A stretch of 64,000 nucleotides of DNA from Elmis aenea (taxonomy: Eukaryota > Arthropoda > Insecta > Coleoptera > Elmidae): NCBI GenBank assembly GCA_947652605.1, contig OX393580.1:15148159-15212158 (forward strand). The letters are read 5' to 3'. The position numbers were made by a program, and so were the translations under genes. This document shows, one piece after another, positions 40,372 through 51,399 of the stretch. Below the pieces are notes generated by a model. That model had not been told where the DNA came from. It did no database searches and saw only the letters and a list, made by a program, of their open reading frames with translations. Position 1 is the first letter of the stretch. Each line of letters opens with the position of its first letter.

Positions 40372-43300
40372 CAAAGAATAAAGAAAAAGGCAAACAGATG
40401 ATGACACAGGCAAAGGACAAGGACTTACATGAGGAAAGAAACAAAATTACAAACATAGGAATAGGGAAAGTGAGGAGCTTAAAAGGGAAGGAAGAAGTAC
40501 AAAAAAGAACAACGACAAAGGAGAAGAATAGGGAAAACGAAATAAAAATAATAAACGATTTAAACCGGAAAAAAGAAAATACATTACGAATAGCTACATG
40601 GAACATCAGGAGTATAAATGGAAAAGAGAACGAATTAATAGATGAATTTGAAAAAGCACAACTCGATCTACTGGCAATCACGGAAACGAAAAAAAAAAAG
40701 GACAAGGAATATTTAAAATTGATGAACACATGATACTTTATTGCGGAGTTGAACAGCAAGGTAGAGCAGCGGAAGGGGTAGGTTGCATTATTAGAGACAA
40801 ACATGCACACGCACTAACAAATTGGGAATTTATATCACCTAGAATACTTAAAATACAAATGCAATTAGATAAAAGTAAGGACACGACAATAATAATAGTG
40901 TATGGCCCAAATGAAGATGATACAGCCAAAGAAAAAGAAGAATTCTGGGAAAAACTAACGGTCACCGCCGAAACAGGAAAAGATAGAATTATAATACTAG
41001 GAGACTTTAATAGTCGAGTGGGAATAAGGAAAAATGAAACAGTTGATGTATTAGGTCAGTATGGCGAGAAACACAAAAACAACAATGGAGATAGGATGAT
41101 AAATTTCTGTATGGAAAATAATTTTATCATAACAAACACTTTCTTTATGCACAAAAATATACACAAGTATACTAGAGAATCTAGAAGCAGAAATGAAAAA
41201 TCCATAATAGATTATGTATTAGTGAATAGAGAATTTAGAAGAGAAGTGCTAGACGTTAAAGTTAAAAGAAGTGCAGAAATCTACAGTGACCACTACATGT
41301 TGGTGGCAAAAATAAAAATACAAGTAGAGAATCAAGAAAACAAAAGGAATGAAATGCAGACAAAAAATATAAAAGAGGTAATCAGGTCGTATAAGTTACA
41401 AGAGCCAGAAATAGCAGGCAAATACCGAGAGGAAGTGGAACTAAAGATAAAATCAATAAAAGACTGGGAAACTATGGAATTAGAACAAATGTGGAATATG
41501 CTAAAACAAATTATTCTGAAAACAGCAGAAAAAACATGCGGAATAACAAGAATAAACAAAAGAAAAAAACAGACGAGTTGGTGGAATCAGGACATTAAAT
41601 ATGAAGTCGGAATAAAGAAAAAACTGTGGAAGCAATACCTGGGCAGTAAGTCAAATGAAGAATATGAAAAATATAAACATCAAAGAACAAAAGTTAAAGA
41701 ACTGATCAAAATAGAAAAGAACAAATCATGGGAAGAATTTGGCAGAAGAATGGAAATGAATAGCAGAACAAATCAAAAACTTTTTTACAAAGTACTACGA
41801 AAATTAAAAAAAGGCAAACAACAAGTAATAAAACACGTGAAAGCAAAAAACAATCAATTACTAACAAACGACGCAGAGATAATGGATAGATGGAGAGAAT
41901 ACTTTCAAGAGCTCTTAACCACAACAGAAGAAGAAGTAGAAGAGGATGATTATATGCCGGATAACATGGAAGAAGAAGCAAACATAAATAGAATAGAAGT
42001 TGCAGAAGCATTAAAACACCTAAAGCAAGGGAAATCGGCTGGACATGATGGTATCACGCCAGAAATGGTAAAGAATTTAGGAAATGAAGGAATAGACATA
42101 GTTACACACTTATTTAACAAAGCATGGACCCAAGGAGAAGTGCCTAACGAATGGAAAATCGGAATAATAATACCAATATTTAAGAAAGGAGACAACCGAC
42201 ACTGCACAAACTACAGAGGGATCACACTATTAAGCATTATATCCAAAGCCTACGAGTTCATACTAGAGAGGAAACTGAAGAAAATAACCGAGAAACAATT
42301 AGCCGAAACACAAAGCGGATTTAGGAAAGGAAGAAGCACACACGACCATATCTTCACCGTGAAACAACTAATGGGAAAAAAGAAAACAAAAGAGGCAGAA
42401 GTATACCTGGCATTTTTGGACTTAGAGAAGGCTTTTGACAGAGTGTCACAAAAGACAATCTGGGAAGGATTAAAACGCAGAAATATTAACCACAAACTAT
42501 TAAAGAGTATACAAAGCCTATACACTAACAACAAAAGTTACGTAAGAAAAGATAATCTAGAATCAAAGACCTTTGACTTAAATGACGGACTAAGGCAAGG
42601 AGGTGTACTAAGCCCGACACTATTCGTATTAGCCATGGATGACGTCATTAAAGCTGTAGAAACCAAGACTAGAAAGGTACATATAGGTTTCAATAAGTTA
42701 ATGCCAGTGTACCTGTCAGAATGTGCCTTTGCTGATGACATGCTGATTTGTGCACCAACGGAAAAAGCCCTACAAGAAAACCTATTGGTATGGGAAGAAG
42801 AATTAAAGAAAAAGAAATTAAAGATTAACACGAATAAAACAAAGGTTATGATGATAGGTAAAGATCAAAAGCAACTCAACATAGAACTGAATCAGGAAAA
42901 AATAGAACAGGTGGAAGAATATAAATATCTGGGAATTTGGATAGAGAGAGAAGGTAACATAGAAAACGAGATAAAAGAAAGAATAAGCAGTGCAGCTAAA
43001 TTGTATCACAGTATGAATAGATCGATAATAAGAAAAAGAGAAATAAGCAGGAAAACAAAAATGACTATTTACAAAACAGTATTCATACCAACCCTGGTGT
43101 ATGGAAGTGAGAGTTGGGTACTAAATCAGTCGCAGAGAAGTAGATTACAAGCGATGCAGATGAAATACTTAAGAGCAGTAAAGGGTGTCACACGTAGAGA
43201 CAGGATAAGAAACGAACAGATCAGAGAAGAACTGGAGGTGGAGTCGATACATAGTGTGATCGAGAGAAACCAACTGAGATGGTTCGGACACCTCAACAGA

Positions 43301-43498
43301 ATGGGGGAAGGAAGACAAGTGAAACGGATATGGGAGGCAAGGGATGGAAATAAACGAGGAAAGGGGAGACCGAGGAAGACATGGAACGATGAAGTGGCAT
43401 TAATTTTAAAGAATCGAAATAAGAATTGGACAGAAGCAACAAGAATGGCGAAGAACAAAAAGGAATGGACGAAATTCGTTCACATAAGTTTAACATGA
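40320..43498 (+). CDS. LINE ORF2: endonuclease and reverse transcriptase, one frameshift
   Basis: Multidomain replicase of the retrotransposon. The first frame (40320-40733) carries a basic N-terminal stretch and the start of an apurinic-type endonuclease: IATWNIRSINGKE and LLAITETK, with the metal-binding glutamate. An 11-A run at 40689-40699 then puts the remainder one base out of frame. The second frame (from 40700, first Met 40730, 922 residues) continues the endonuclease with VYGPNEDD, GDFNSRVG (about 91-98) and SDHYML (186-191). Reverse transcriptase follows: GKSAGHDGITPEMV, FRKGRSTHDHIF, LDLEKAFDRV (about 562-571), LRQGGVLSPTLF and FADDM (667-671). The tail has RNQLRWFGHLNRMGEGRQ and KRGKGRPRKTW. 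Every catalytic motif is present, so only the A-run breaks it; a sequencing or slippage artefact is possible. Confidence 0.93.
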
Positions 43499-43559
43499 AT
43501 AATTACAAATACCCTACACCTTAGGGTAACAAGGGTAACAGATTATATATATATATATA

Positions 43560-43721
43560 TAAATAAATATCAAATTTTACCTAACCCTGTTGCAAATAGG
43601 TACGTGGCTTGTATGAAAAGTTGGTTTATTTAAAAACTTTTTTTATTCTTTAGTTTTTCTCGTAAAACATACAGTTTTTAAGTAAAAAATAAAATAAGTA
43701 AACATGTACCATCAAATATTC
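43560..43721. repeat. 162-base target-site duplication, right copy
   Basis: Identical to 39197-39358. It starts with 30 bases of hAT end (to 43589) and the hAT target repeat TTGCAAAT (43590-43597), although no hAT element adjoins it. That orphan end shows that the LINE came after the hAT element. Confidence 0.95.
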
Positions 43722-44515
43722 CAATATAAAAAAAAACATTTTGATGGTTGCCATGGTTTGTTTATGTTCATATTGGGTAGAATTGACGGGCGTTTTAGCG
43801 TTGTCGCCGCGTAAACGTCAAAATGAATTACACCCGTCAATTCTACCCAATATGAACATAAACAAACCATGGCAACCACCAAAATGAATCGTTTTATATT
43901 GGAATATTATTGATGGTTCATGTTTACTTATTTTATTTTTTACTCAAAAACGGTAGGTTTTACGAGAATAACTAAAGAATAAAAAAGTTTCTAAATTAAT
44001 CAAGCTTTAAAAAAAATTAATTTCAATTGCAAAGTTTTAACCCACCAAAAAGTTCTGATAAAAAAAACAACAGGGGTCGCACTTTTCAGCCTCCCGTGAA
44101 GTTGGAAGATGATTAAAAATATTAATATGGGAAACCTCTTAGTAAGTATAAAACATCTACCAAATAGCATTCTCCTACATTTATCCAAATTTGATAAATA
44201 AAAAAAAACCTAATTTGACCGCTCCCCTTTAAGCTAAGGCCGCACTGCGGGATGGTTGGCTGGAGGGTAGATGGTAGATACACGCCGTCGCCTGGCGACA
44301 ATTTGTTGTGAAACAAAGCGCCTTGATTGTCGCCAGGCGACGGCGTGTATCTACCATCTACCCTCCAGCCAACCATCCCGCAGTGCGGCCTTAGCTTTAG
44401 GGCGGTGTAACTCCGAAATGAGACGTCTAAGGATTAGTTTTTATGAAAGACCCCTTAATTTTCGGTAAGGAATCACCTCCTGAATATTTTGCAATACTTA
44501 AGAAACACCCGTATA
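43590..44515. repeat. Fold-back element, family H, right part
   Basis: The arm 43598-43790 pairs with 43843-44020: shared text includes AAAAATAAAATAAGTAAACA, TTCCAATATAAAA and GGTTGCCATGGTTTGTTTAT. The right part goes on to the end AAGAAACACCCGTATA near 44500-44515. The family recurs without the palindrome at 49922-50387 and 63535-63945. The left terminus, CAGGGTGTTTCTTAA by symmetry, is not present. Confidence 0.82.
44234..44394. mobile_element. Small fold-back element with two empty-site relatives
   Basis: Arms of about 67 bases, starting CTAAGGCCGCACTGCGGGAT and including GGTAGATACACGCCGTCGCC, are fully complementary around a loop of about 25 bases. It interrupts family H within the text CCCCTTTAGG. 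The copies at 50245-50280 and 63815-63850 have that text uninterrupted. CTTTAAG on the left and CTTTAGG on the right are probably the target repeat. High GC compared with its surroundings. Confidence 0.9.
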
Positions 44516-44978
44516 CATAAACCTCGCAAAGTTGTTTGTAAATTAAGCAGCGCTATTGTTTTAACGTTAACAACAACAAAAATAGACTACACCAGAAAAC
44601 TTGCCCTTGGCAGAATTATTTGTTGTTTCGCTCATTATCTTACTCTCGGATAGATAGCTTCAAGCAATCGTACAACCATAACAATACGGCATCAGGTGGC
44701 CAGTGACTTACTTAAAGCTACCATTTAGGCACGACATTGCACCCATATCTTAATCGGCTGTAATTAAAAATTGGATTTTACTTTATAAACGCACCTCGTA
44801 TATGATAGGATTTAGTTATTTTGAAATTCATAATTATCAATATATGCGTGTGGCAATTTCGTAAAATAATATTTTTTTAAATTACTGATTTATGATTTGA
44901 TTTGATTTATTGATATACCATAAAGATTTTTATTATACCTACCTAATGTATTACTTAATGAATTATTTTTTGTTTCAG

Positions 44979-45302
44979 ACTTATTCAGATCTGCTGCCGA
45001 GGCAGGCCCTCGTGATATTATTAAATTGTACAACACTGCTGGTCAGTTGTTGAACATAAGTCCTGAATTGCCCCCTAACTCACCAGAAACACGTTACTCA
45101 TTGCAAGTCGTCGCAGCTCACGGCTTTGCTATGTTACACGAGAGTACAGGAGCTGAGCTGAAGGCACTCGAAGCGCGCATATCGGAATTGGAGCGTCAAC
45201 TCAAGGCTGATCTTCCTCTACCACCGGCCGTCCAGCAACTTCAGCTTCAGGTTGACGCATTCAGACAAAAATTAGAAACCACCGAAAGTTTAAGTTGGCT
45301 TG
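44979..45302 (+). CDS. PDE9A-type cGMP phosphodiesterase, N-terminal exon
   Basis: Internal exon of a high-affinity cGMP-specific 3',5'-phosphodiesterase (PDE9A family), which hydrolyses cGMP to GMP. The exon follows a good acceptor (TTTTTTGTTTCAG) and ends at TTG before GTGAGTTTT. It is 324 bases and begins with the last two bases of one codon and ends with the first of another (both introns phase 1). It encodes 107 whole codons: [20 protein letters not shown], then [20 protein letters not shown], a coiled-coil-like [17 protein letters not shown], and [13 protein letters not shown]. The first part matches the PDE9A N-terminal region before the catalytic domain. Assignment to PDE9A rests mainly on the catalytic exon at 62012. 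Earlier exons, including the start codon, were not found in the window. Confidence 0.85.
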
Positions 45303-45506
45303 GTGAGTTTTGTTTTAACTTTTTTGTATTTTTTAAACTAAGAGCGTATTTGTTGCAACTCGATTGTTAAACTAACAATTCTTAAACCCAGAGTTTGATG
45401 GCACGTTACAGCAATGATACGTGTGTGTATTTTACTAATTTACATGTGACGATCGGACCCGAGCTTAGGTACACAAGTTCTTTATTGACCTTTAAAAAGA
45501 TATGTA

Positions 45507-46780
45507 CAGGGTGGTCCAAATTCGATGGGATTACTTGGGTATCTCACTTAATATTTAAGATAGAGAGACGGTTAAATTACTAAAAATATGCAGTAATTTG
45601 AAACAAACTTAGATTCGTATTTAAAAATACTCTATCATTTCCGGTTTTTGAGTTATTAAAAAAAGTGTTTTTTTGTCATATTTATTATGTCACATCTCCG
45701 TTATTGTTGTAAATATAGAAAAAATTTATGGAGATCATTTTTAGATATGTTTATGTAAAATTCGATTATACTAAAAAAAAACTTTTTTGCCCTCCCCGTT
45801 AAAAAGTTATGACACAAACTTACCTTTATTTTTTAATAGAAACTATAGCTGGCTATGGCCTATTTGCATTCCTAATTTTTTTGTCATTCCAAATATATAA
45901 GGGTTGATGAAGTTTTTTTCAACAATACGCAAGTTCCGAGGGATTTTTAGCTTAGGCTGTGAAATCAAAAGAAAAAACATGGTGTAAAACCTTTTAAAAC
46001 TCACGTGGTACAAGTTACCAAGGTTTTTAAATTTGTTGTTGTGATAAATAATATAACGATTTGAACATAAGATAAATGACAATTCAGGGTTCTCGTTTTT
46101 CGAGGGCCACTATGGGGATCTCGTAAACAGTAAGAGTTACGACTTCGGTTAAATTAGGGCAAAGTCGTATATTCAGGTGCTTAATAATTTGACGCAAACA
46201 GAACTTATCTAGCTTTTTTAGTTTTTGAGTATAGGGGAAAAAGTAAAAAGTGAATTTTTGTGTTTTGCTCGTAATTTTTTCATTTGATGTCGAATTTCAT
46301 TTCTGTAACAACTTTTTAATGGCCACTTTTTGCAAGGAATCAAAATCACCAATTATATTTTCCATCCGACGTTTCGCTTTTTTTAAACCATCAACAATTT
46401 TTTCTTATGGACGTCATAACCTATTTTCGTTTTGTGGTCAATCTTTAATTAAATCCCCTTACTAGTATTTTCATGTGGTTTACTTACCTACTTTTGATTC
46501 CTTCCAAAAAGTGGCCATGAAAAAGTAATTGAAAATATAAAATTCGACATTAAATGAAAAAGTTACGGGCAAAAAACAAAAATCCACTTTTTTACTTTTT
46601 CCTCTATATCTGAAAAATTAAAAAGCTAGATAAGTTCTATATCCGCCAAATTATTAAGCACCTAAATAAACAACTTTGACCTAATTTAAATGAAGTCGTA
46701 ACTCCTACCGTTTACGAGATCCCTATAGTGGCCCGCGAAAAACGAGAACCCTGTACAGTCAGAATCGGTAGTTATGTAGT
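45507..46780. repeat. Truncated fold-back family B with nested family I
   Basis: Left end CAGGGTGGTCCAAATTCGAT after a TA, followed by GGTATCTCACTTAATATTTA and GAGAGACGGTTAAATT, then the AAGGGTTGATGAAG interior seen at 18084. At 46085-46753 another fold-back is inserted. Family B text resumes after it as CAGTCAGAATCGGTAGTTAT, compare 18300-18325. The right half is missing. Confidence 0.78.
46085..46753. repeat. Fold-back MITE, family I (GGTTCTCGTTTTTCGAGG ends)
   Basis: Ends CAGGGTTCTCGTTTTTCGAG and, inverted, CAGGGTTCTCGTTTTTCGCG. Inside each is TATGGGGATCTCGTAAAC/TATAGGGATCTCGTAAAC, then AGTTACGACTTC. Arms of about 290 bases pair throughout; the centre is near 46400-46440. TA is seen only on the right side; the left flank is TT. 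Confidence 0.85.
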
Positions 46781-47694
46781 GATTATACTGCATGATTGCT
46801 TAAAATTAAAGAAAATCATTATTATAGAAACTAATTATTGTCATCTATTAACAAGACCGTAACTAAAAATGTCATTAATTTTTTGCTGGTATAATAATGT
46901 TATAACCACAAAAGAATTTATAAATAACCACTACCAAAATGTATATTTAAACTAATTAACGTTAAGGGTACTATTTGTGAATAGGATTGACAGAAAAACA
47001 AGGCATATTTAGATTAGAAGAGATGACAGTAGCTTAATGCAGATACAAATAAAGTTATGTCGCGGTGAATTAGCGGTTGGTTGTCACAATAGGAAGTCGA
47101 TTTTTACATGCGATTGAATCGCTAAGGACAATTACAGTTTATTGTTCCCAGCGATACAAAGCTGAATTTGCATGTGAATATATAACACAATTGTTCCTAG
47201 AATTCTGGTGGATGCGCCAGGATTACCCAGTCCGTCGTTATTCAGCCGTAAAATTATAACATGGCATCGGGCATTTGACTAATATGTCTTCTTATTGAAT
47301 TTAGTTGAGAGCCATGGTGGACGTGTAATGCTCTGGGTATATGACTCGTCATGAATAATTTAAAGACACATCATACATATATGCTAAATTACATTAAAAA
47401 TCAAGTATTTAATTTACGTCCTATATTGTGCGAATTTTGCACATTTTCTACTTCTTGAATTATCCTAAAAGTTTTGAAACAATGATCACAAAGTTAAACT
47501 CTTCATTTTCGTGTTATTAGCTGCAAATATCTGAAAGTTTAAGCAGTAGAATTAATTGGTTACACTATTAAAATTGACACAGCCTGCTTTTTTAAGATTA
47601 TTAATTTTATATTAATAAGAATGCGTTAATAAATAAATGTGTTCTCAGTTCGCGATACTATATCATATAATATCATGTCATTATAATCGTTTGA
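46781..47694. other. Unassigned intron DNA
   Basis: Less repetitive than its neighbours, with a GC-richer patch at 47060-47280. No splice-bounded open frame fits PDE9A, so no exon is called. Confidence 0.4.
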
Positions 47695-48346
47695 ATCGAG
47701 TTTTAGCTTTTATAATTGCTAGGGTATAGGTAAATTTGGAAAAGTTGCAAAATTCGGTGCTTATTAAAAATAAAATTTAAAAAAAGTTTCATTCAAGAAA
47801 ATTAGAAAAAAAAATACGGTTTGTGAAAATCGTCTATAAATTTATTCGAGTAGGTACAACATATTTTAAATTGTGTAAAACATTGCCAAGCATTTTTTTA
47901 AGCCTGATCGGATGGAAATCACCTATTTTTTCTAGGTCAAGACGTTTTTGTTTTATGACGACTAACTTTATTTTATTTTTGGGGACAATTTTTGCCATTG
48001 TTATAATAAAATACATTTTTTGTGAATTTATTGATGTTTTACACATTGATATTTTACTTCTACATTCATTGCCAAATTTGTAATCGCGTTTTGGACAATA
48101 ACCACTATAAATGAAGCAGTTACATAATCAAATTTAAAAAAAATCGTGAATTTACTGAGGTATAATAAATGGTATTTTACTTCTAAATTCATTGTTAAAC
48201 TTAGAAAAATGCGTGTTGTAAAACAATCACAATAAATCAGGCAGCGCGGTCGTTGTAGTTTATGTCGTTATCATGACAACCAATCAACAAAATAAAAATT
48301 TTGAAAGGCTTTTATGGACTTGTCATCGTAATAAATTCGTATTAAT

Positions 48347-48360
48347 AAACATTAGTGAAA
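48347..48360. repeat. SINE target-site duplication, left
   Basis: AAACATTAGTGAAA, identical to 48624-48637 on the far side of the poly(A) tract. A 14-base perfect repeat is typical of LINE-mobilised SINEs. Confidence 0.92.
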
Positions 48361-48592
48361 CCGAGCTCGGTGGCTGGTTGGTACGCAACCTTCCGAGTTA
48401 ATCGGGAGGTCGTGGGTTCGAATCCCACGGCCATCTGTCATCGTAGAGGTTTCAGGTGGTTTCCTCTACCTACTATAGGCAAATGCTGTGACAGTACTTC
48501 CACCTGCCCTTACCTTACCCACCCTTTCCTTGTTCCTCGCCCCTCCTCCCGGACGCTAATGGCCAAAGTAGTTGAAGCGTCCTTAAACCAAC

Positions 48593-48623
<31 letters not shown>
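48361..48623 (+). mobile_element. Young tRNA-derived SINE
   Basis: The head (48361-48436) is tRNA-like, with an A-box TGGCTGGTTGG (48371-48381) and a perfect B-box GGTTCGAATCC (48415-48425), the internal RNA polymerase III promoter. GTCGTGGGTTCGAATCCCAC forms a T-arm-like hairpin. The body (48437-48596) is pyrimidine-rich and does not match the tail of the nearby LINE. A poly(A) tract of nearly 30 bases (from 48597) ends the element. Perfect target repeats (48347-48360, 48624-48637) and an unbroken A tract indicate a recent insertion. The tRNA of origin was not determined. Confidence 0.93.
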
Positions 48624-48627
<4 letters not shown>

Positions 48628-49005
48628 ATTAGTGAAATTCCTCAAAAAACAATAGCGCGGGTTCTGTAAGTTAAAAAACGTTTGCAGTTAGCCATTATGC
48701 ATTGCAGAAGGGGGAAATTTATTTGACAATTTCCCACATGTCATATAAACCAATCACTTTGGTCAAATTATAGTCACGCCTTTATGTTATGATCAATAAC
48801 GTTCATTTTTAAGCGGCAATAACGCCAAATAGACCCTAGGAATGTTTTCACCGGCAAAAAAGCGAAAACAACCCGTTTCCATAGCAACCTGGTTGCTTGT
48901 TTGGATGTTTGAAATTTGTAAAGTATATTGAAAGTTACAGTATTTGAATAATAAACAAAAATAGTAATTATTTTTGGTAACTTATTTGGGAAATAGTCTA
49001 ATCAA

Positions 49006-49208
49006 ATATATTTCGGAACATCATTTTGCAGGAAACATTTTAACTCGTTATTATTGCTTATAGGTAACATCATTCGACAAAATAAATGACAGAATCCCTC
49101 GCCTTCGGCTCATGATTTTGTTCATGTCATTTTTTCTCAGAATGTTACCAAAGCAACAGACTTTTGTCAATAATGTTTCCGGCAAAATGATGTTCCAAAT
49201 ATATTATA
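49006..49208. repeat. Small palindrome inside family A copy
   Basis: ATATATTTCGGAACATCATT at the left pairs with AATGATGTTCCAAATATATT at the right; both continue TTGCAGGAAACATT/TTGCCGGAAACATT. Arms are about 55 bases plus a second paired block (GAATGATGTTACC/AGAATGTTACC). It is non-coding and in the middle of the host repeat. Confidence 0.75.
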
Positions 49209-49921
49209 ACTAAAAATTTTTTAAAAATTCATTTTAGGTTTTATAAGATTTAACAATATTTTAAAATGTAGTATACCAAGTTTCGTCATATGTTTTACAC
49301 ATACATATTTACTTAAGTTACTGAAGTTAAGTTATTGAAGTTCTATATTATACGAATTATTTCGATGACAAGTAGTAGACTTTTAAAGTTTTTATTTTGT
49401 TGTTGTTGTTTGGTTGTCATGGAAACGCCATAAACTACAACGACCGGGCTGCCTGATTTATAGTGGTTGTTGTCCAAAACGCATTTTTCTAAATTTGACA
49501 ATGAATGTAGAAGTAAAATACCATGTATTATACATAGGTAAATTCATTTTAAAAAAATTCTATTTGATTATGTGAATAACAAAAATTGCGCCCATAAGAG
49601 AAAGAAAAGTCGGTTGCCATAAAACAAAAACCAATCGACCTAGAACTAGAAAATAAGTGATTACCATCCAATTCAGCCTAAAAAGTTGCCTCGCCAATGT
49701 ATTTACACATTCGAAATATTTTGTAATCCAAAGGAGTTACAGACGATTTTCATAAAACGTATTTTCCCCCCTAATTTTCTCGGATACTGGACTGATGTTT
49801 TTCCAATTTCTCTTTAAATGGTCACCGAATTTAGCGAAATTTTTGACCTATCTAGCTATCATAATAAGCGAGATCCCCATACTTAAACTGGAATTTCAAA
49901 CACTTGTATACAATATACCGC

Positions 49922-50387
49922 AATGAATCGTTTATGTTAGAATATTTATTGATACATATTCCCTTATTTTATTTTTTACTCAAAAGCTGTAGGTTTTTCA
50001 GGAACAGTTAAAGAATAAACAAAGTTTCTTAATGAATGCAGCTTTTCAAGAAAAAAATAAATCAATTGCAAAATTTCAACCTTCCAAAAAGTTCTTATAA
50101 AAAAACCAACGGGGGTCGCACTTTTCAGCCCCTTGTGAAGGTGAAAGATAATTAAAAATATTGCTACGGGAAACCTTTCAATAAGTATAAAACATCTGCC
50201 AAATGTCATTCTCCAAATTTAAACAATAAAATAAAAACCTAATTTTATCGCTCCGCTTTAGGGGGTGTAACTCATAAAAGAGACGTCTAAGGAAAAAAAG
50301 TTATATAAAAAAGCCCTCCCTTAATTTTTGATAAGCAATTACCTCTCGAAGTTTTTCTCAATATTTAAGAAACACCCTGTATAATAT
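49922..50387. repeat. Family H copy
   Basis: Matches 43935-44515 without the 44234-44394 insertion: GTAGGTTTTTCAGGAA, GGGGTCGCACTTTTCAGCC, AAAACATCTGCCAAAT and AAGAAACACCCTGTATA. The empty site for the small fold-back is CCGCTTTAGGGGGTG at about 50255. Confidence 0.82.
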
Positions 50388-51189
50388 TATGTAATAAAAT
50401 ATATCATATTGCATTACTTTGTTGCTGTTTTATAACATTCATTTACAATCAATCGGTTCTACTTATGCGAACATAAATTATCCAGAACAAAAGATAGTGT
50501 TATTGAGAAAATTGAAAATTGGTTCATCATGTATAAAAGCTTTAAAAAATGTCATCATTCTCAAATCTACAACCACTTTAGTGAACATCGGTGTTATAAA
50601 TTGTTATCCTTTAAAGTGCAATCTATGTTGTTATGTTTTAAACTTAAGCGATAAAACCAATAACATTGAAGTAAAGCAGAATATTTATCATCAAGATGTA
50701 ATCAAGTTAAATGGTCGAGAAATTGCCTTATATATTTGAATTGCAACTGGAAATAGTAATATAGATGTATAGGCGAAATTTATCAGTTTGACGTGCTTTT
50801 TTGAATTTTCTAAATAAAAGAATTATATGCCCAATCGATAATCTCATCGCTAGCTCGAGGAGATTCGATAAGTTGCCTCCGTTTTCCATAAACAAATATT
50901 TATTCGGGAGCGAAATCTCGTCCGTCAAGCTCGAAAGCAGTTTAAAGGCCAGATCTAGATTTGACACGAAAAAGTAAATCAATCGGATCTTATGCGCTTA
51001 AACGTTTTTCTTATTACTTAAACTTTTGCTATAGATAAACTGATGAGTCCATTTAAAATCCCAACAAACAACTTAATAAATTTAATTAAGAAGTAGGTTT
51101 GTTGGTTCTTATTTAAATTTATTTAATTCGATAAAACAAAAAATTCACACATTACGTATGTTATGTCACAGCGCTTCTCAGTGAATACA
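50388..51189. other. Unassigned intron DNA with an unexplained ORF
   Basis: A 106-codon ORF (50419-50739) has several cysteines (NCYPLKCNLCCYVLN) but no domain I recognise. It has no splice context, and its codon use looks like surrounding AT-rich DNA. I treat it as probably non-coding. The part 50740-51000 is less repetitive. Confidence 0.35.
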
Positions 51190-51399
51190 GGGTGTCCCAG
51201 ATATCATTAACCCCTCGAATGTTTAGTTTTTTGTTTTAAAACAACCTTAACAATCCTATTATATTATTAAATGTCAGAACCAGCTGCATAAAATGACATC
51301 AAAATACATATACCGGGTGTAACTGCGTTCTGGTAAGCCCCGTTTTTTTCTCTTTAGGTTAGATTTTACATTTTTGGAAAGAGGAAGCAATTTTGAATC
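51190..51399. repeat. Two truncated MITE ends
   Basis: CAGGGTGTCCCAGATATCAT at about 51188 is a family C-like end. CCGGGTGTAACTGCGTTCTG at about 51313, after a TA, is family E-like and runs to GGAAAGAGGAAGCAATTTTG. The second is cut by the LINE at 51400. Confidence 0.65.

Larger units (their letters stand above)
39359..43559 (+). mobile_element. Near-intact non-LTR retrotransposon (LINE)
   Basis: A 4201-base element with a 310-base leader, ORF1, overlapping ORF2 and a short 3' end that finishes in a TA dinucleotide run (43543-43559) rather than poly(A). It is bounded by a perfect 162-base direct repeat. The two ORFs are open except for one homopolymer frameshift in ORF2. The endonuclease resembles the RTE/CFDP2 group and ORF1 resembles L1-type RNA-binding ORF1; clade assignment is therefore open. 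Confidence 0.95.
47695..49912. repeat. Fold-back family A copy enlarged by insertions
   Basis: The left arm (about 47695-48360) and the right arm (49370-49912) carry family A text in inverse order, including GACAAGTAGTAGACTTTTAA, GGTTGTCATGGAAACGCCAT and AAGCGAGATCCCCATACTTA. The right end is AATTTCAAACACTTGTATA, one base short of the usual terminus. A SINE (48361-48623) and a small palindrome (49006-49208) lie inside. Confidence 0.75.

Noticed and set aside
40262..40810. 182-codon minus-strand ORF rich in F, S and L
   Set aside because: It is the shadow of the A-rich, lysine/glutamate-rich LINE genes on the + strand, as are the other minus-strand ORFs in 39500-43500.
1..44978. An upstream PDE9A exon
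   Set aside because: I looked for a short exon ending in phase 1 that would precede LFRSAAEAG, but none could be defended by eye; a protein-to-genome alignment with a related insect PDE9A would settle it.
48361..48436. A functional tRNA gene
   Set aside because: It is the head of a SINE with poly(A) and target repeats; the acceptor and anticodon arms cannot be closed convincingly.
50419..50739. 106-codon ORF with a cysteine cluster
   Set aside because: No recognised domain, no splice or promoter context, and base composition like the intron around it.
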